Part shown: in pieces, positions 1 to 10,669 of the stretch
How positions within the stretch are numbered: position 1 is the stretch's first letter
How the letters are laid out: every line of letters begins with the position of its first letter
Assembly (NCBI GenBank): GCA_958450325.1
Contig: OY288242.1
Span: forward strand, 558,001 to 622,000
DNA length: 64,000 nt
Reading direction: 5' to 3'
DNA from: Agrostemma githago
Taxonomy: Eukaryota; Streptophyta; Magnoliopsida; Caryophyllales; Caryophyllaceae
Made by a program: the position numbers and the translations under genes
The notes under the pieces: model-generated
Told to the model about the DNA's origin: nothing
What the model saw: the letters and a program-made list of their open reading frames with translations, nothing else
Databases searched by the model: none

Positions 1-262
1 TCTGAAAGAAAGTTATAAAACCGATTTTTTTTGTAAGACTAGTCCTATGGTACTAGAAGAGATTGTCATGGGTTTTTAGGCAAATTCTTGCTTGCAAACG
101 TGTGACAGGTCAAATAATATCCATTTGGATAGATAAAGGCAAACCCAATGCTTTTTATTCTAGATTTTGTCTTTTCTAACTAAGTGGTAGTATTTGACCC
201 GTCAAGGAGATTTATTCGGGTTTTAAATTTTTAGTGGTTACGTAATGAATGGTTTGATGTAG
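1..262 (+). other. Last intron of the NIP gene (partial)
   Basis: No coding frame is seen. The stretch ends in a TAG acceptor at 260-262, directly before the NIP exon, so it is read as the 3' part of that gene's last intron. It contains a fragment (about 85-170) resembling the TGACGGATAT/GTCAAATAAT MITE family seen elsewhere in the window. Confidence 0.6.
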
Positions 263-473
263 GCCGATATCGGGAGCGTCAATGAACCCAGCAAGAAGTT
301 TAGGCCCAGCAATTGTGAGGCGGAACTACAAAGGTATTTGGGTGTACATAGTTGGACCACCCCTTGGAACTATTGCCGGAGGCTTTGCTTACAATCTCAT
401 CAGATTTACTGATAAACCTCTCAGAGAACTAACTAAAAGTTCTTCTTTTATTAGGAATGTTTCAAAAAATTAA
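263..473 (+). CDS. NIP-type aquaporin, terminal exon (partial gene)
   Basis: This is the 3' exon of a nodulin-26-like intrinsic protein, a membrane channel for water and small neutral solutes. Read in frame from the acceptor at 261-262, the exon opens PISGASMNPARSLGPAIV, which carries the second NPA box of the pore and the following Arg of the selectivity filter. The last transmembrane helix follows (IWVYIVGPPLGTIAGGFAYNLI). The tail is hydrophilic and has the NIP1-like segment RFTDKPLRELTKSSSFIR before the stop at 471-473. NIP1 proteins usually run a little further past this point. The other exons lie upstream of the window. The family call is secure; the subgroup (NIP1-like) rests on memory of the tail. 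Confidence 0.9.
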
Positions 474-778
474 AAACTTTGTTTCAATTTACATTCTTTT
501 TTCTTTAACTTGGAAATACATTTTTATCGTCAAGAAAATCATGCCGACTTTGGACGTGCCTTTTGCTTGTTTATCGGTCTTTAATTTGCTTAGTTTATCA
601 GTTATCACGCCCTCGTCATCCCATGAAATTCGGAGGCTCTAATCTAATACGGAGTATTCTAGTTTCGACGTGGAGGTCTTAGTATAACATTCTTATGGAC
701 TCGAATGTTATTTAAAAGATTTCCTAATTTTCTTTAGTCAAAGACTCAGACAATTGAGGTCGTGACTCAATGAGTAAA

Positions 779-998
779 TTATACAATCACTATGTACAAC
801 TGATTTTATGATGTTGAGTGCAAATTTTTTTGAGTTTTGTTGTAAACTTTCTGAGTTTTAGTTTAAATTTGTTGAGTTAGTCACATAAATATTTAAGCTC
901 AAAAACTTATAACTTGACTCAGAAAATTGTATAGGCTTGATAAGTATACACAAAAGTTCAACAACTTTGAGTTGATTCATACAAATTGGTGGTATAAT
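779..998. mobile_element. MITE, family G copy 1
   Basis: About 220 bp, bounded by TTATACAA-like and GTATAAT ends. It shares a long AT-rich core (GAGTTTTG, TAAGCTCAAAAACTTA, AGTATACAC) with the copies at 8239-8500 and 49510-49755. No coding capacity. Confidence 0.6.
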
Positions 999-1128
999 TT
1001 TATTTTTCGTCATAACTTAATAGGAGGATAGTTGTTGGATTTTAATAATGTGCATGAGCTACACACGAATGTAGGATAGATACTCAATCACATCAAGTTA
1101 CTATTATTATTATTAGATGATGATGAGA

Positions 1129-1292
1129 AGGTTTATATAGACTATATATTTTTTTTTTGATTCAACGAAAAACGCACTTAGTCGCATTACAATATAGGAG
1201 AGGGAGATTCGAAACTGAAACCTATTATCCCAGAGCACCCAGTCTTAACCACTAGGCTAAGACATCTTCGTTAGGTTTATATGGACTACATA
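1129..1292 (-). mobile_element. tRNA-derived SINE, copy 1 (with target duplications)
   Basis: The body (about 1149-1272) lies on the minus strand. It has a degenerate A box (CTAGTGGTTAAG), a B box (GTTTCGAATCT), a core ending in TGCGACTAAGTGCG and a short poly-A tail (poly-T on the plus strand at 1149). Near-identical 20-bp direct repeats flank it at 1129-1148 and 1273-1292, with two mismatches. That is the expected mark of LINE-mediated insertion. Confidence 0.85.
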
Positions 1293-1394
1293 AAAGGCTA
1301 ATTAAGCTCATATATACGGAGTACTTCCTCTGTAGCCATTTGTTTTAGAAAGGAACTAACCCTCCCCATGACCCCATGTGACCATTAATTAGTA

Positions 1395-1603
1395 CTCCCT
1401 CCGAGTTTCTAACATTGCCCCATTTTCTTTTTTGGACTGAGTTTGATCTTTTACCTATTTTCCACTTTAGGCCATAAATGTGTGGTTCACATTCAACCAC
1501 TCATCATTTCTCTCTCTTTCTCCTTCTTTTTGAACCATTCATTTTTTCTTCCATATTTTTTCACCCAAAACCAAATGGGGCAATCATAAGAACTCGTAGA
1601 GAG
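1395..1603. mobile_element. Stowaway-like MITE, family B copy 1
   Basis: The left end CTCCCTCCGAGTTTCTAACA pairs with the right end, which reads AAGAACTCGTAGAGAG. TA dinucleotides flank it at 1393-1394 and 1604-1605. The subterminal GCCCCATTTT motif is repeated inverted. Non-coding. The same family is at 22697-22882 and 56026-56227. Confidence 0.75.
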
Positions 1604-1814
1604 TATATGGGTTGGAGGCCTTGCTTGGAGCCAATACTCAACCATATATAATGTTAGATGAAATAGAATAGGATTAACATAACACCTTGTTACCAATAGA
1701 TAGAGGTGGTCATGGGATGAGACCGGGCCACCAACGATTCAGGCTCGTGACACTGTGCCCGACACAACCCCAATGAGGATCGAGTCAGGCTAGGCCAAAT
1801 CTCGATGCTATGTA

Positions 1815-2009
1815 CTCCCTCCGTCTCAATGAATTGTTTGCCTATTCCCTATTGGAGCGTCTCAATGAATTGTTTGCCTTTCTATTTTAGGAATGTTTTT
1901 TATATGCAATTTGACAATTCTTATAAGTTTTGCTCCACATGTCACTCTTAATTGATCCTTACCCTTTGTCCCAAAAGAAAAGACAAACAATTCATTGAAA
2001 CGGAGGGAG
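1815..2009. mobile_element. Stowaway-like MITE, family A copy 1
   Basis: A 195-bp element flanked by TA on both sides. The TIR is CTCCCTCCGTCTCAATGAAT and the far end is its complement. A subterminal block (GTCTCAATGAATTGTTTGCC) is present twice at the left end. Other copies: 10283-10469, 22045-22224, 60045-60231. Confidence 0.85.
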
Positions 2010-2011
2010 TA

Positions 2012-3090
2012 ACAGGTACCAAAGAAAGCAATATAGTACAAGTGTGTTATACGGAGTAAAGTTGGTGTGTGAATTGTGATAGGGTGGAGGTTGAGATATG
2101 GACGTGGATTGTGATCTTTGGAGTGATCCGTGCGTATATAAAACTAAAGGGAGTTTTGGGAATAAAGCCTAGTAAGTAAAGGTAGAAAGACGCATGAAGA
2201 TGAATATGGCAATATGCTCTCAACCAACGCTGCCTGCCTGGCTGCCTACTTATTCTTACCTTTTGGCATCTATATATCTATATTACTTATTGAAACACAC
2301 AGAGTAGAGAGTATACATCTATCTTGCTGTATTTCGTAAGCTCCGACTCATTAGACTAGACACCCCAACCACCGCTACTCCCCAATATTCCCACTAGACT
2401 CAAATTTTTTATGATCAATGCTGAAATCAAAATGTAATTGCACCCTCCGAGGTTTATCCAGAGCGCATCAAAGATAACGACTGACAAATTATGCTCTACT
2501 CTGTTCTTGACTTCTTTCCGGCCATCTTATTTATCGTTCCAATTCAATTCATTTTAGTCTGGTTAGATCCAGTTCAACTTAGTTCAATTTCACTACCAAG
2601 TACGTGGTCATTGTGGTATTTACTACGAGCAAAATGAGCAATGAGTCCTACATAGTAGTACGTACGTACTTTATAGAAGAAGCATACTCAGTCATAAACG
2701 AGTAATCACGAAAATAAATACTCCATATATAATGTTGATGAATACAAGATGCATGGTACGTCGTTGAGAACCTTTAGAGTCTGAGTATAACACTAACAAT
2801 CTAACATGCATTATACCATGATTATCAGCAAAATAATTAATTTAGTTGCCCTGAAAATATGAATCTACAATAAATGATTCCGATAAATAATACAATTACA
2901 TATAGTGAACACGGTAATGTTGTATATATATATATATATGACAGATCGATGTATCTAAGAAATTTTCATAGTAAGGATGTCAGACCAACAACTGAACCGA
3001 TAATACTTGATAATTGCACAAAAGAGCGAGTAATATAATACTCCGTACATCATACTGAAATTTATGTGAAACGTTTCTCAAACACGCGAC
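2012..3090. other. Intergenic, no gene seen
   Basis: No supported ORF. It holds two TACGGAGTA-type 9-mers (2050-2058 and 3039-3047) and a short TA run near 2925-2938. The last part is probably the 3' flank of the proline-rich gene on the minus strand. Confidence 0.5.
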
Positions 3091-3582
3091 CTAGAACAGC
3101 AACATAGTAGACAATAATAATGCCAAGATGACAACAATAACCCTTAAACTCTGCAATGTAGAAGAAGATTGATCATAATTGGGTGGTGGGGGTGGTGTCT
3201 TATAATAGAAGGGGTAGTAAGGCAGAATAGGGTTAGGTGGTGGTGGTGCATTACCATAATAACTAGATGACCCTCCAGGTGGAGGGTAGTACTCATAGCT
3301 TGGGGTGTATGACCCTGAGGATGAAGGGGGTGGTGGTGGGGAGTAGTAGTATTGCTCTTCTGGTGTTGCCGGTGGTGGCGGAGAGTCGTAGTAGGTGGTG
3401 GGTGGTGGAGGGCAGTTGGAGGTGGTGGTGGTTGGTGGTGGTTGTATGGGTGGTGGTAGGCATGGGTATGGGCATACATAAGGGTTGTCTTGTAGGGAGT
3501 TTTGTGTTAATGATAACAATAACAAGAATGTTAGTAAAATGAAGGAAGAAATTGTTTGGTGTTTTGGAAGTTGTTTTGTCAT
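3091..3582 (-). CDS. Secreted proline-rich / extensin-like protein with hydrophobic C-tail
   Basis: A single-exon ORF. I choose the second ATG (3580-3582, MTKQLPKHQT), giving 163 residues, because a signal peptide starts there (SSFILLTFLLLLSL). The open frame continues 23 codons upstream to an ATG at 3649-3651. The mature part begins with a Cys-containing motif (YVCPYPCLPPP). It is then rich in Pro blocks (SPPPP, PPPPP) mixed with Tyr- and Ser-rich spacers (YYY, SYTPSYEYYPPP), as in short extensins. The last about 20 residues are hydrophobic (VIVVILALLLSTMLLF) after a Ser-rich stretch, suggesting a GPI anchor. Probable role: cell-wall or plasma-membrane-surface hydroxyproline-rich glycoprotein. 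It matches 7574-8035 in layout, but the sequences are too repetitive to prove paralogy. Confidence 0.75.
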   Translation of the reverse strand: MTKQLPKHQTISSFILLTFLLLLSLTQNSLQDNPYVCPYPCLPPPIQPPPTTTTSNCPPPPTTYYDSPPPPATPEEQYYYSPPPPPSSSGSYTPSYEYYPPPGGSSSYYGNAPPPPNPILPYYPFYYKTPPPPPNYDQSSSTLQSLRVIVVILALLLSTMLLF

Positions 3583-3705
3583 AATTTTAATTTGTGTGTG
3601 TGAGGTAATTAGCCAAATTAAAGAGGGGAGTGAATGATGAGAGAAAAGCATAGTAGTAGTGTGTAGTACATATAAAGGTATGTAGGACTTTGAATTAATT
3701 AATTA

Positions 3706-3908
3706 TTTGTTTTTTTAACGCGTGTTTTTAACGTGGGTCTACTGAGCACAGGTTAATATGCTTAACAGGGAATCAATTACAATAATATTCTCTAAGTATG
3801 GTAAATATGAATTAGTATTTCAATTGATTTTGATAATATCACTGCGATCGATTCCCTAATGAATATATTAACGTGTGCCTAGTGGACATATGTTATAAAA
3901 ACCGATTA
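3706..3908. mobile_element. MITE, family K copy 1
   Basis: Imperfect long inverted repeats. The left arm has TTTTTAACGTGGGTCTACTG and the right arm has CCTAGTGGACATATGTTATA followed by AAAACCG. The same arms occur in the compact copy at 55409-55489 and in the element interrupted by the hAT at 58916-59873. Confidence 0.55.
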
Positions 3909-4564
3909 TTTAATTAGTGAAATCTTTGAAAGTATCATTGGAACTATTAATCATTGTTAGGGTAATAGCAATGATCTTAAATACGAAGGAGGTGGAGAAG
4001 CCCGATTGGAGTTGTTTTGATGATTTTTTTTTTTTCCAGTTGTTACTTGTTAGACTGCTTTAGCTCTGCTATTTGCACGCATATAAAACGTGGTGGAAAT
4101 ACGGTAGTCGATTGGACAACACGTCGTGGGTAGTGAAACTGTAATTGTCTCAAACTTTCCGCAAGTCGTTGCTGAATTGGCGGAAGGTGATTTATTATAA
4201 TATACCACGTTTTGCATTAAAAAAAAAAAAAAAGAATTTCATAACCTTTAATTCATTGTTCCTCACAATAAGGAGATCCTTGTTATATGAAACTGATTTC
4301 TAAAGTAAGAAATTGGTTACATGTTGACAAACGGCTGAACACAAAGAACTGAGGAAGATTTCTGATTATTATTGAGTGAGTCAACACGAAGATACAAGAT
4401 AAACTTATTGTACGAAGTACGAGAACTAGTTTATAGAATATACATACGATTCTAATTGTTAGCCTATAAACAAGGCAACAAGATAAATTATGTACATGAT
4501 TAGCATATATATTATACACCGTATATTTCCACAATATCGTAATAATATTAAGTTGAGTAGGATT

Positions 4565-4805
4565 CCTGAGAGACGGTCTCTCATTAACTTAACTGAGAGA
4601 CTAAGTACAAATAGAAATAACAGTGGTACCCAACCTAATAAAAGTAGTACGATTAACATAAAAGAGTATACAAATATAAAGAGGGCATGCTTGTTATAAA
4701 AACAGATACAAAACAAAGTTGTCATTTAAGGGTACGAATATGACATAAAGTGGTACTGAAGAGTGATCTCTCAATAAGTATTGAGAAACTGTCTCTTCCA
4801 AGATT
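4565..4805. mobile_element. MITE, family H copy 1
   Basis: The ends carry GAGAGACGGTCTCTCA and an inverted counterpart. The interior shares AAAACAGATACAAAACAAAG and GTTGTCATTTAAGG with the copy at 50655-50805. Non-coding. Confidence 0.6.
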
Positions 4806-5125
4806 GTGTATTAAGTTTTTAGTAACTCTATTTTCCCATGATAAACCAAACGAATCCTAAGTAGAATGAGTAACGATAAAATATGAATGTTGTTATTCAA
4901 ACCAGCAAGCATTTAAGAACATGTAGAACCGAAATTATAAGGGTTTACAAGTAATTAACAAATGTTAGTAGTCTCACTTAGAAACAAAAAAGAAGAGAAG
5001 GACAGAAGGAAGACGAATACGACATCCTTGGAAGTATCTTTGTTAGCTGCAGCAAAACGATAAACCTACACTTATTACTCTCATACTCCGTATTTCATTA
5101 TTCAATCAAGCTAAGAGTTGATTAA

Positions 5126-5154
5126 AATTAACAAAAAAAAAAAAAAAAAAAAAA
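5126..5154. repeat. Poly-A tract
   Basis: A long A run after AATTAAC. No flanking SINE or LINE body was recognised. Confidence 0.7.
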
Positions 5155-5420
5155 GCATCTTATAGTCTCTACGACTCTACCCTATGCACCATGCAACTTT
5201 ATTACCGAAAAGCTACACACTTACACGCGGTGTATGAGAATTTCATACACAGCGAACCATATTGCGTCACGTGTTAATTTTTTTGTTAGCCTAGAGTGAT
5301 TAGTTTAGGGGTAGGTTAGTAATTTTATATCTTTAGCTAATTTGTTACTAGAAACTTTTCATTTTTAAAATTTTCTTAGTCATCTTTATTTTGAGCTGAT
5401 TTTTTTTGTTGGATTCACCT

Positions 5421-6072
5421 AGACCTGTCAAACGGGTCGGGCGGTCGGGTTTCGGGTTCGGGTAAAATACGGGTCGGGTGTATTTCGGGTTTGAAAAATA
5501 CGGGTTTTATACGGGTCGGGTTTATACGGGTTTCGGGTCGGGTTCGAGTCAAATACGGGTTATTAACGCACTTTAAAAACATTAATTTTCTTTACTTTTT
5601 TTTAGTCATAAATACAATTTTATTCTTAATTTTCTTAATTATCTCATTTAATATATGATATTAGTGAAAATAAACATGTTTTATTTAATATATCTTTTAA
5701 TTTACATTGATATTTTATTTCTATAGGAAGTACGAATATGTATGACGAACTTTGACTCGATTTATTGATTTTTTTTCTCATTATAATAATCATCTCATAA
5801 AAATATGATTTTAAAGATGTATATATAAATATTATTTCTTAAAATTTTGAGGGGAAAAAAATATTTCTTAGTGTTTTTGAGAAACTTTATTGTATAATAG
5901 TAATATTTTTTTTAATTTATCTATTTTCGGACGGGTAACGGGTTCGGGCGGGTTTTGACCCAATATATTCGGGTTATTATCGGGTCGGGTCACTTTCGGG
6001 TTTCGGTCATTTTCGGGCGGGTTTTTTCGGGTTTTTTTCGGGCGGTTTCGGGTCGGGTTTTCGGGTCGGGTC
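5421..6072. mobile_element. Candidate non-autonomous hAT-like element rich in CGGGT tracts
   Basis: Both termini are dense arrays of CGGGT / TTTCGGGT / CGGGTCGGGT in the same orientation. The AT-rich middle (about 5560-5920) has no coding frame. The 8-bp word ATTCACCT occurs immediately outside both ends (5413-5420 and 6073-6080), as an 8-bp hAT target duplication would. The inverted repeat at the tips is weak, so this is a candidate only. The minus-strand reading frames over the CGGGT tracts (Arg/Pro/Asn-rich) look like artefacts. Confidence 0.35.
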
Positions 6073-6080
6073 ATTCACCT

Positions 6081-7490
6081 TTTAATTAATTAATTAATTT
6101 TGATTAAAGTAGTTTTATTTGAAGGGAAATTTATTAATATAATCATAATTAACCAAAAAGTGTTGACTAATCACTGTTTATCTAAAAGATGTCCCTAACT
6201 AAACTAAAGTGATAACTTTTTACTTTGTAACTTTTACCATATATTGCTAATTTTTAGCTTCAATGAGTACACTTGATTATAGAGTGAGTACGGAGTATAA
6301 ATTAAAGCATAAAATCGGACACATCTTCGGTTTTCGCTCGGTTTTGGGCCATTGTTGTAATGAGGATGCAGCCTGACTTGGCCCATTTGCATACTAGACT
6401 GCACCAGGTATTGAGAGGGCCGGCCCATTTGCATACCATTTTTTGTCGCCCATTACCCGAGTTCTTGTAGTGTGAGTGTGTGACCATACCTGAATCTGAC
6501 TCGACCTGATATGATCGATCAAACTTAATATGACTTGATCCAAATCCGATTTGATTGACCCGATTTTCCCTCTTGACAGTTGACACCACCTTAACAAAAT
6601 AAACTTTATTTTATTCTACAGGAATCTGCCTTGCTTTTTCTCCCACAACCTTTTACATATCTTTTCTTGCTAATCAAGCATTTTTGTTTCATTATTCCCT
6701 TGCCTTTATTTCATTATTCCCTACCCTCTACGCTACCTTTTTTTTTTTTTTTTGTTATTTTCTCTTTTTAAGGAGCTTACATTTTATGAGTCTACGATAT
6801 CGCGATGACATTATCACTCGTTAAAAAGCTGAAAGTAACAAACCCGAAAATAATCTGAACCGAAATGGCTCGACCAGAACCGACGGTGAACTTCTGACCT
6901 GAAATTACTCGATCAGAAGTTGACTCGACTTGGATCCGATCGGATTGATCCGTTTGTCAGGTGTACTTAGCACGACCCTTACACGATTTTAACTGATAAA
7001 TACGTACTCCACTTGCTAGGAATTTACCTTATTACCTACTGTTTACCCCACTTGTCATTACTTTCTATTTTTGTTAATTTTTTCTAGCAGTTTTACGTAT
7101 AAATTTTACTGTGACACCCCTTCCATAGAAGGAATTACTAATTCTTTGATCGCCCTTATGTAAGAAATCTCACACTCCGTATTAATTCACCTTTGCTTAA
7201 TTAGTTGAACGAAGAAAAAACCGTAGGAACTTACATAAATAATTAAAATAATACGGAGTACTACGTACTAATCAACTCAAGAATTAATAAGTTGCAATTA
7301 TATGTTTTGGAACTACAATTATCAAAAATTCAAATTTTGACATTAATTCATTCAATGATCAAATTGTTTATATCTATTGAACAAGAATTAAAGTAACACT
7401 ACTAACCCTTTAGAATAATTGAAACCCAACTTGTAACAAACTTTGACCCATTTCCTAAATTTACACCCATCCAACCCATTCTTCAATCAT
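6081..7490. other. Intergenic, degenerate repeats
   Basis: No gene seen. Around 6470-6590 and 6850-6965 there are degraded GACCTGA / GATCCGAT / TTTGTCAGGT segments related to the CGGGT-type repeats. Around 6670-6750 there are T-rich tracts. There are TACGGAGTA-type 9-mers at 6289-6297 and 7252-7260. Confidence 0.5.
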
Positions 7491-7491
7491 A

Positions 7492-7560
7492 CTCCCTCCC
7501 TCTGTTTCTTTATGTTCGTCCCCTTTATTTAAAAGGGGACGAACATACAGAGGTAGAGTG
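7492..7560. repeat. Short Stowaway-like foldback
   Basis: About 69 bp between TA dinucleotides. CTCCCTCC stands at the left end. A strong hairpin core pairs TATGTTCGTCCCCTTT with its complement around a four-base loop. It lies just past the 3' end of the proline-rich gene at 7574-8035. Confidence 0.6.
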
Positions 7561-7573
7561 TATGATTTATGAA

Positions 7574-8035
7574 TCATAACATAGTACTGAATTGCAACAA
7601 TAATACGACCCCAAGAAACACCAAAACATTAGTTTTAGATGAGGCAGCACTGTAATTGTACTCTGTCACGTAAAGATCATTTCCTGGAGTGTAGGAGAAA
7701 CGAGGAGGAGGAGGCGCGTATTCCTCCATGCAGGGGTAGCAAGATGGCTGCTTTGGTGGAGGTGGTGGTGACGGTGGTGGCGGACATGGTGGTGGAGGTG
7801 GTGGCGGGCATTCAGGTAAGACTGGAGGTGGTGGCGGTGGTGGTGGAAGTGGTTCAGGGCAAGTGTCACATGGGCATGTGTCACATTTTATGCTAGGGTC
7901 TGGGATTACACCGATTTCCTCTGTTTTCCTAACGATTATTGTATCCCGTGCAATAATGGTCTGACATGAAATTGTGATAATCAAAATAAAAAGAAGAAGA
8001 AGATGGTTGAAGATTTTTTCATGGAGTAATGCCAT
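7574..8035 (-). CDS. Secreted proline-rich protein with Cys-rich N-part and hydrophobic C-tail
   Basis: A 153-residue single exon starting at the ATG 8033-8035. A signal peptide is clear (HLLLLFILIITISCQTII). It is followed by a short acidic/basic spacer and a Cys cluster (KCDTCPCDTCPEP). Then come almost pure proline runs interrupted by single Cys, Glu, Val or Leu residues, and a second Cys pair (SCYPCMEEY). The C-terminus is hydrophobic (TNVLVFLGVVLLLQFSTML) after small residues (YSAASS), which fits a GPI-anchor signal. It is probably a cell-surface hydroxyproline-rich protein. The paired Cys could allow disulfides or metal binding, which is an inference. The layout matches 3091-3582. Confidence 0.75.
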   Translation of the reverse strand: MALLHEKIFNHLLLLFILIITISCQTIIARDTIIVRKTEEIGVIPDPSIKCDTCPCDTCPEPLPPPPPPPPVLPECPPPPPPPCPPPPSPPPPPKQPSCYPCMEEYAPPPPRFSYTPGNDLYVTEYNYSAASSKTNVLVFLGVVLLLQFSTML

Positions 8036-8238
8036 TTAATTTGCATAAATTTTAAGGATTCTATGAATTGTGTAGTTGGAGAAGGGAGAGAGACTTTTTT
8101 TTTAAGTAAGTTTGTGAATTGTGAATGGGTGAGGTGGTTTGTACGTCAAATAAAAATGGTGCATGGAAGAGGTATTTTTATATGGCAAATTGGTACGTAC
8201 ATACAACTAGACCCGACAAATGGGTTACAATAAGAAGA

Positions 8239-8500
8239 TTATACAACCAGTTGTACATAATTTCATATATAACTGGTTTTATGATTCTGAGTTTATTCAC
8301 AAAGATTTTGAGTTTTGCTGTAAAAAATTTTAGTTTTTGTGTAAAGTTGTCGAGTTAAATCACATAAGTATTTTAAGCTCAAAAACTTACAACTTAGCTC
8401 AGAAATTTGTATAAGTTCAGTAAATATACACTAAAGTACAACAACTTTGTCCTGGTTGTTGTACAATGCTTGCACAACTTTGACAAACCAGAGGTATAAT
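8239..8500. mobile_element. MITE, family G copy 2
   Basis: Starts TTATACAACCAGTTGTACAT and ends near GGTATAAT. The core is shared with 779-998 and, inverted, with 49510-49755. That copy also carries the GTCCTGGTTGT block seen here near 8450. Confidence 0.6.
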
Positions 8501-8504
8501 CCTA

Positions 8505-8760
8505 TTTTCCAATGGGCTAACCGGGTCGGGTTTTGGCCGGTTGGGTTAGTTTCAGGTCGAACCACTTTCAGGTTATTAAATTCGGGTCAGCCCGAGTTTT
8601 TGGTCGTTTTCGGGTTTGCTATTTTCAACTTTATTTTAGGGATATAAACTTGTTTTCTATGATAAAATCCGAGTCAGTTTCGGGTCAGGCCAGATCAAAT
8701 CGAGTCACGGGTCAAACTTGAATCTTCAGTTTGAATACTGGATTGACTTATTCGGATCGG
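8505..8760. repeat. CGGGT/GGTCA-type dispersed repeat, copy 1
   Basis: Degenerate GGGTCGGG / TCGGGTCAG tracts surround an AT-rich core (GCTATTTTCAACTTTATTTT, AGGGATAT). The same core is present in inverted orientation at 25190-25420, so this is one dispersed family and not random sequence. Confidence 0.55.
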
Positions 8761-9416
8761 ACCAGTTTTTACAGGTATACATACAAGTCATAGGGGTTAG
8801 TTGGAGTTTGGCTTTTGGCGTTTTTTGGCGGAATAATTTTTTTCTTAATTGTGGGGGAAGGTTCTTACCAATCACTAAGGCATTACGTACTCCATCATTC
8901 ATCAACATACACTTCATATTTTGTTGTGTTTCTACGCATGGTAAGTAATCACTCACACACTCATTTGTATGTATTTGTTGATTTATGGCATAATCGTGTG
9001 GAGGAGGGACCAATTTACGAGATAATAATACGGAGTCGGCATTCGTTTATCTAGCTACGAAATTAATTTTGGATGGAAATATTAATATTATTGTGGCTCA
9101 AGATGATATTGTTCAATCAAAAAGAATATTACGATGTGACGCATCCGTTTAATTGTTTTAAAGAAATATTATTATGCTCTATAGTAATGAAATTTACATC
9201 ATAAATAAATTTTTGTAATTAGGACGGAAACAAAAACTAGATAACTATATATGCAGAGTATAAATGTTTCTGGGCTTTCAATAATAATCATCTTAAGATT
9301 TTGGTTGAGTTAGTTTCGTGATATGGTATCAGAGTTCGAATCTCAACCCTCTCCTTTCTAAAGTGAAATATTAGAACGTTCAACAATTACCTTAAAATCT
9401 TACGATACAATTACTC

Positions 9417-9571
9417 TGAGAGCATTTTAGATTTTTTTTTTTGGTTCATCGAAGAGCGCACTTAGTCGCATTACAATATAGGGAGGGTGGATTCGAACCT
9501 GAAACCTACTGTCCCAGAACACCTAGTCTTAACCACTAGGGTAAGACATCTTCGGTTGAGAGCATTTTAGA
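9417..9571 (-). mobile_element. tRNA-derived SINE, copy 2 (perfect target duplication)
   Basis: Minus-strand SINE body (about 9432-9556). It has an A box (CTAGTGGTTAAG), a B box (GGTTCGAATCC), the family 3' core and an A-tail. The direct repeat TGAGAGCATTTTAGA is identical on both sides (9417-9431 and 9557-9571), marking a relatively recent insertion. Confidence 0.9.
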
Positions 9572-9891
9572 ATGAATGAGAATATGGGAAAGTATGTAAT
9601 AAAGACAGCATGTAACATTGACCAAAAAACACGGTTAATGCTCAAAATTGGGTAATGCAATGCATGAACGTAAGAAAATGATGAGGGAGATAATTGAGGA
9701 ATGAGGATTTATATATTAGCCATGTGAAGTGATTCCTTTCAATGATGAACATTCTTCTTTCCATGCATATGTTAATTTCACAAGAATACAAGATTATAAT
9801 GTTGTTATGTCCAAATTAAAGTGTATGTACATTATAAAACCCTATCATTAGGATTTGGTATGCCATTAACTACTTTATCAAATCAGTTATA

Positions 9892-10056
9892 CTCTCTCCG
9901 TCCCAATAGGTAGTTTACGGTTATTTTATACAGAAATATTAAGGTGGCAAAGTTCTTGAGGGAGAATTTATCGTTAATTTATTAAAAAAAACAAAAAGTA
10001 GAGTGTGAAACTTAATAAAAAGGGAAAGTGTGAACTATTGACCGGGATTGAGGGAG
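9892..10056. mobile_element. Stowaway-like MITE
   Basis: TA-flanked (9890-9891, 10057-10058), with CTCTCTCCGTCCCAATAGGT at the left and ATTGAGGGAG at the right. The interior GTAGTTTACGG / GAACTATTGACCG arms are imperfectly complementary. It is directly followed by SINE copy 3. Confidence 0.65.
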
Positions 10057-10058
10057 TA

Positions 10059-10160
10059 ATTTTTTTTTTTGTTCAACGAAAAGCGTACTTAGTCACGTTA
10101 CAATATAGGGGAAGGGGAATTCGAACCTGAGACCTACTGTACAGAGCACCTAGTCATTGG
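10059..10160 (-). mobile_element. tRNA-derived SINE, copy 3 (5'-truncated)
   Basis: The minus-strand A-tail, TGCG(A)CTAAGT core and B box (GGTTCGAATTC) are present. The A-box end is lost. Its tail abuts the right end of the MITE 9892-10056, so one inserted beside the other. Confidence 0.75.
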
Positions 10161-10282
10161 TTGTCCCTTTTATACGGAGTATTATTTATAATGAATATTT
10201 TAATCAAATAATAACAAATGACCGAGACGGAAAAAAGTGATTTATTACATCCACCCAATGACCCAAGCAACAAACTATACTA

Positions 10283-10469
10283 CTCGCTCCGTTCCAATGA
10301 ATTGTTTCTCTATTCTATATTGGGGTGTCTCAATGAATTGTTTGTCTTTCTATTTTAGGAATGTTTTTTATGTGTAATTTGACTCTTGGCTCCACATATC
10401 ACCTTCTAATTGGATCTCTTATCCTTGGTGACAAAAACAAAGACAAACAATTCATTGGAACGGAGCGAG
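10283..10469. mobile_element. Stowaway-like MITE, family A copy 2
   Basis: TA-flanked. The TIR is CTCGCTCCGTTCCAATGAAT and both ends carry the same C-to-G change (CTCGCTCC / GGAGCGAG), so TIR identity is maintained. The subterminal duplicated block is present. Confidence 0.8.
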
Positions 10470-10669
10470 TAGCTAATTTAACTAATAAAGTCAATACCTT
10501 TGCATGTATTAGCATTTACATTTCCTACTACTTCACTCATTTGATCATCATTTGGTCATCCACTTCTCTTTTAGACAACCGTGAGGTGAGTCTCTAGCGT
10601 AAGCTTCACATTTCAGTTTCATTATCAACTTTTACTCTCTTTCTTAATTGGATGATGTGAGAACCCTTA

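Noticed and set aside
3144..3542. Other-frame ORFs over the proline-rich gene
   Set aside because: His/Thr- or Trp/Val-rich readings of CCACCACC-type repeats. Only one frame has a signal peptide and extensin motifs.
5868..6074. Arg/Pro/Asn-rich minus-strand ORF
   Set aside because: A direct translation of the CGGGT simple repeat; no protein features.
6302..6597. 95-codon minus-strand ORF with QMG repeats
   Set aside because: It spans a locally duplicated GGCCCATTTGCATAC segment in repeat-rich DNA, with no gene context.
10361..10597. 78-codon ORF near a MITE
   Set aside because: It starts inside MITE family A copy 2, and a similar frame appears in copy 4 at 60123. It follows element sequence, not a gene.
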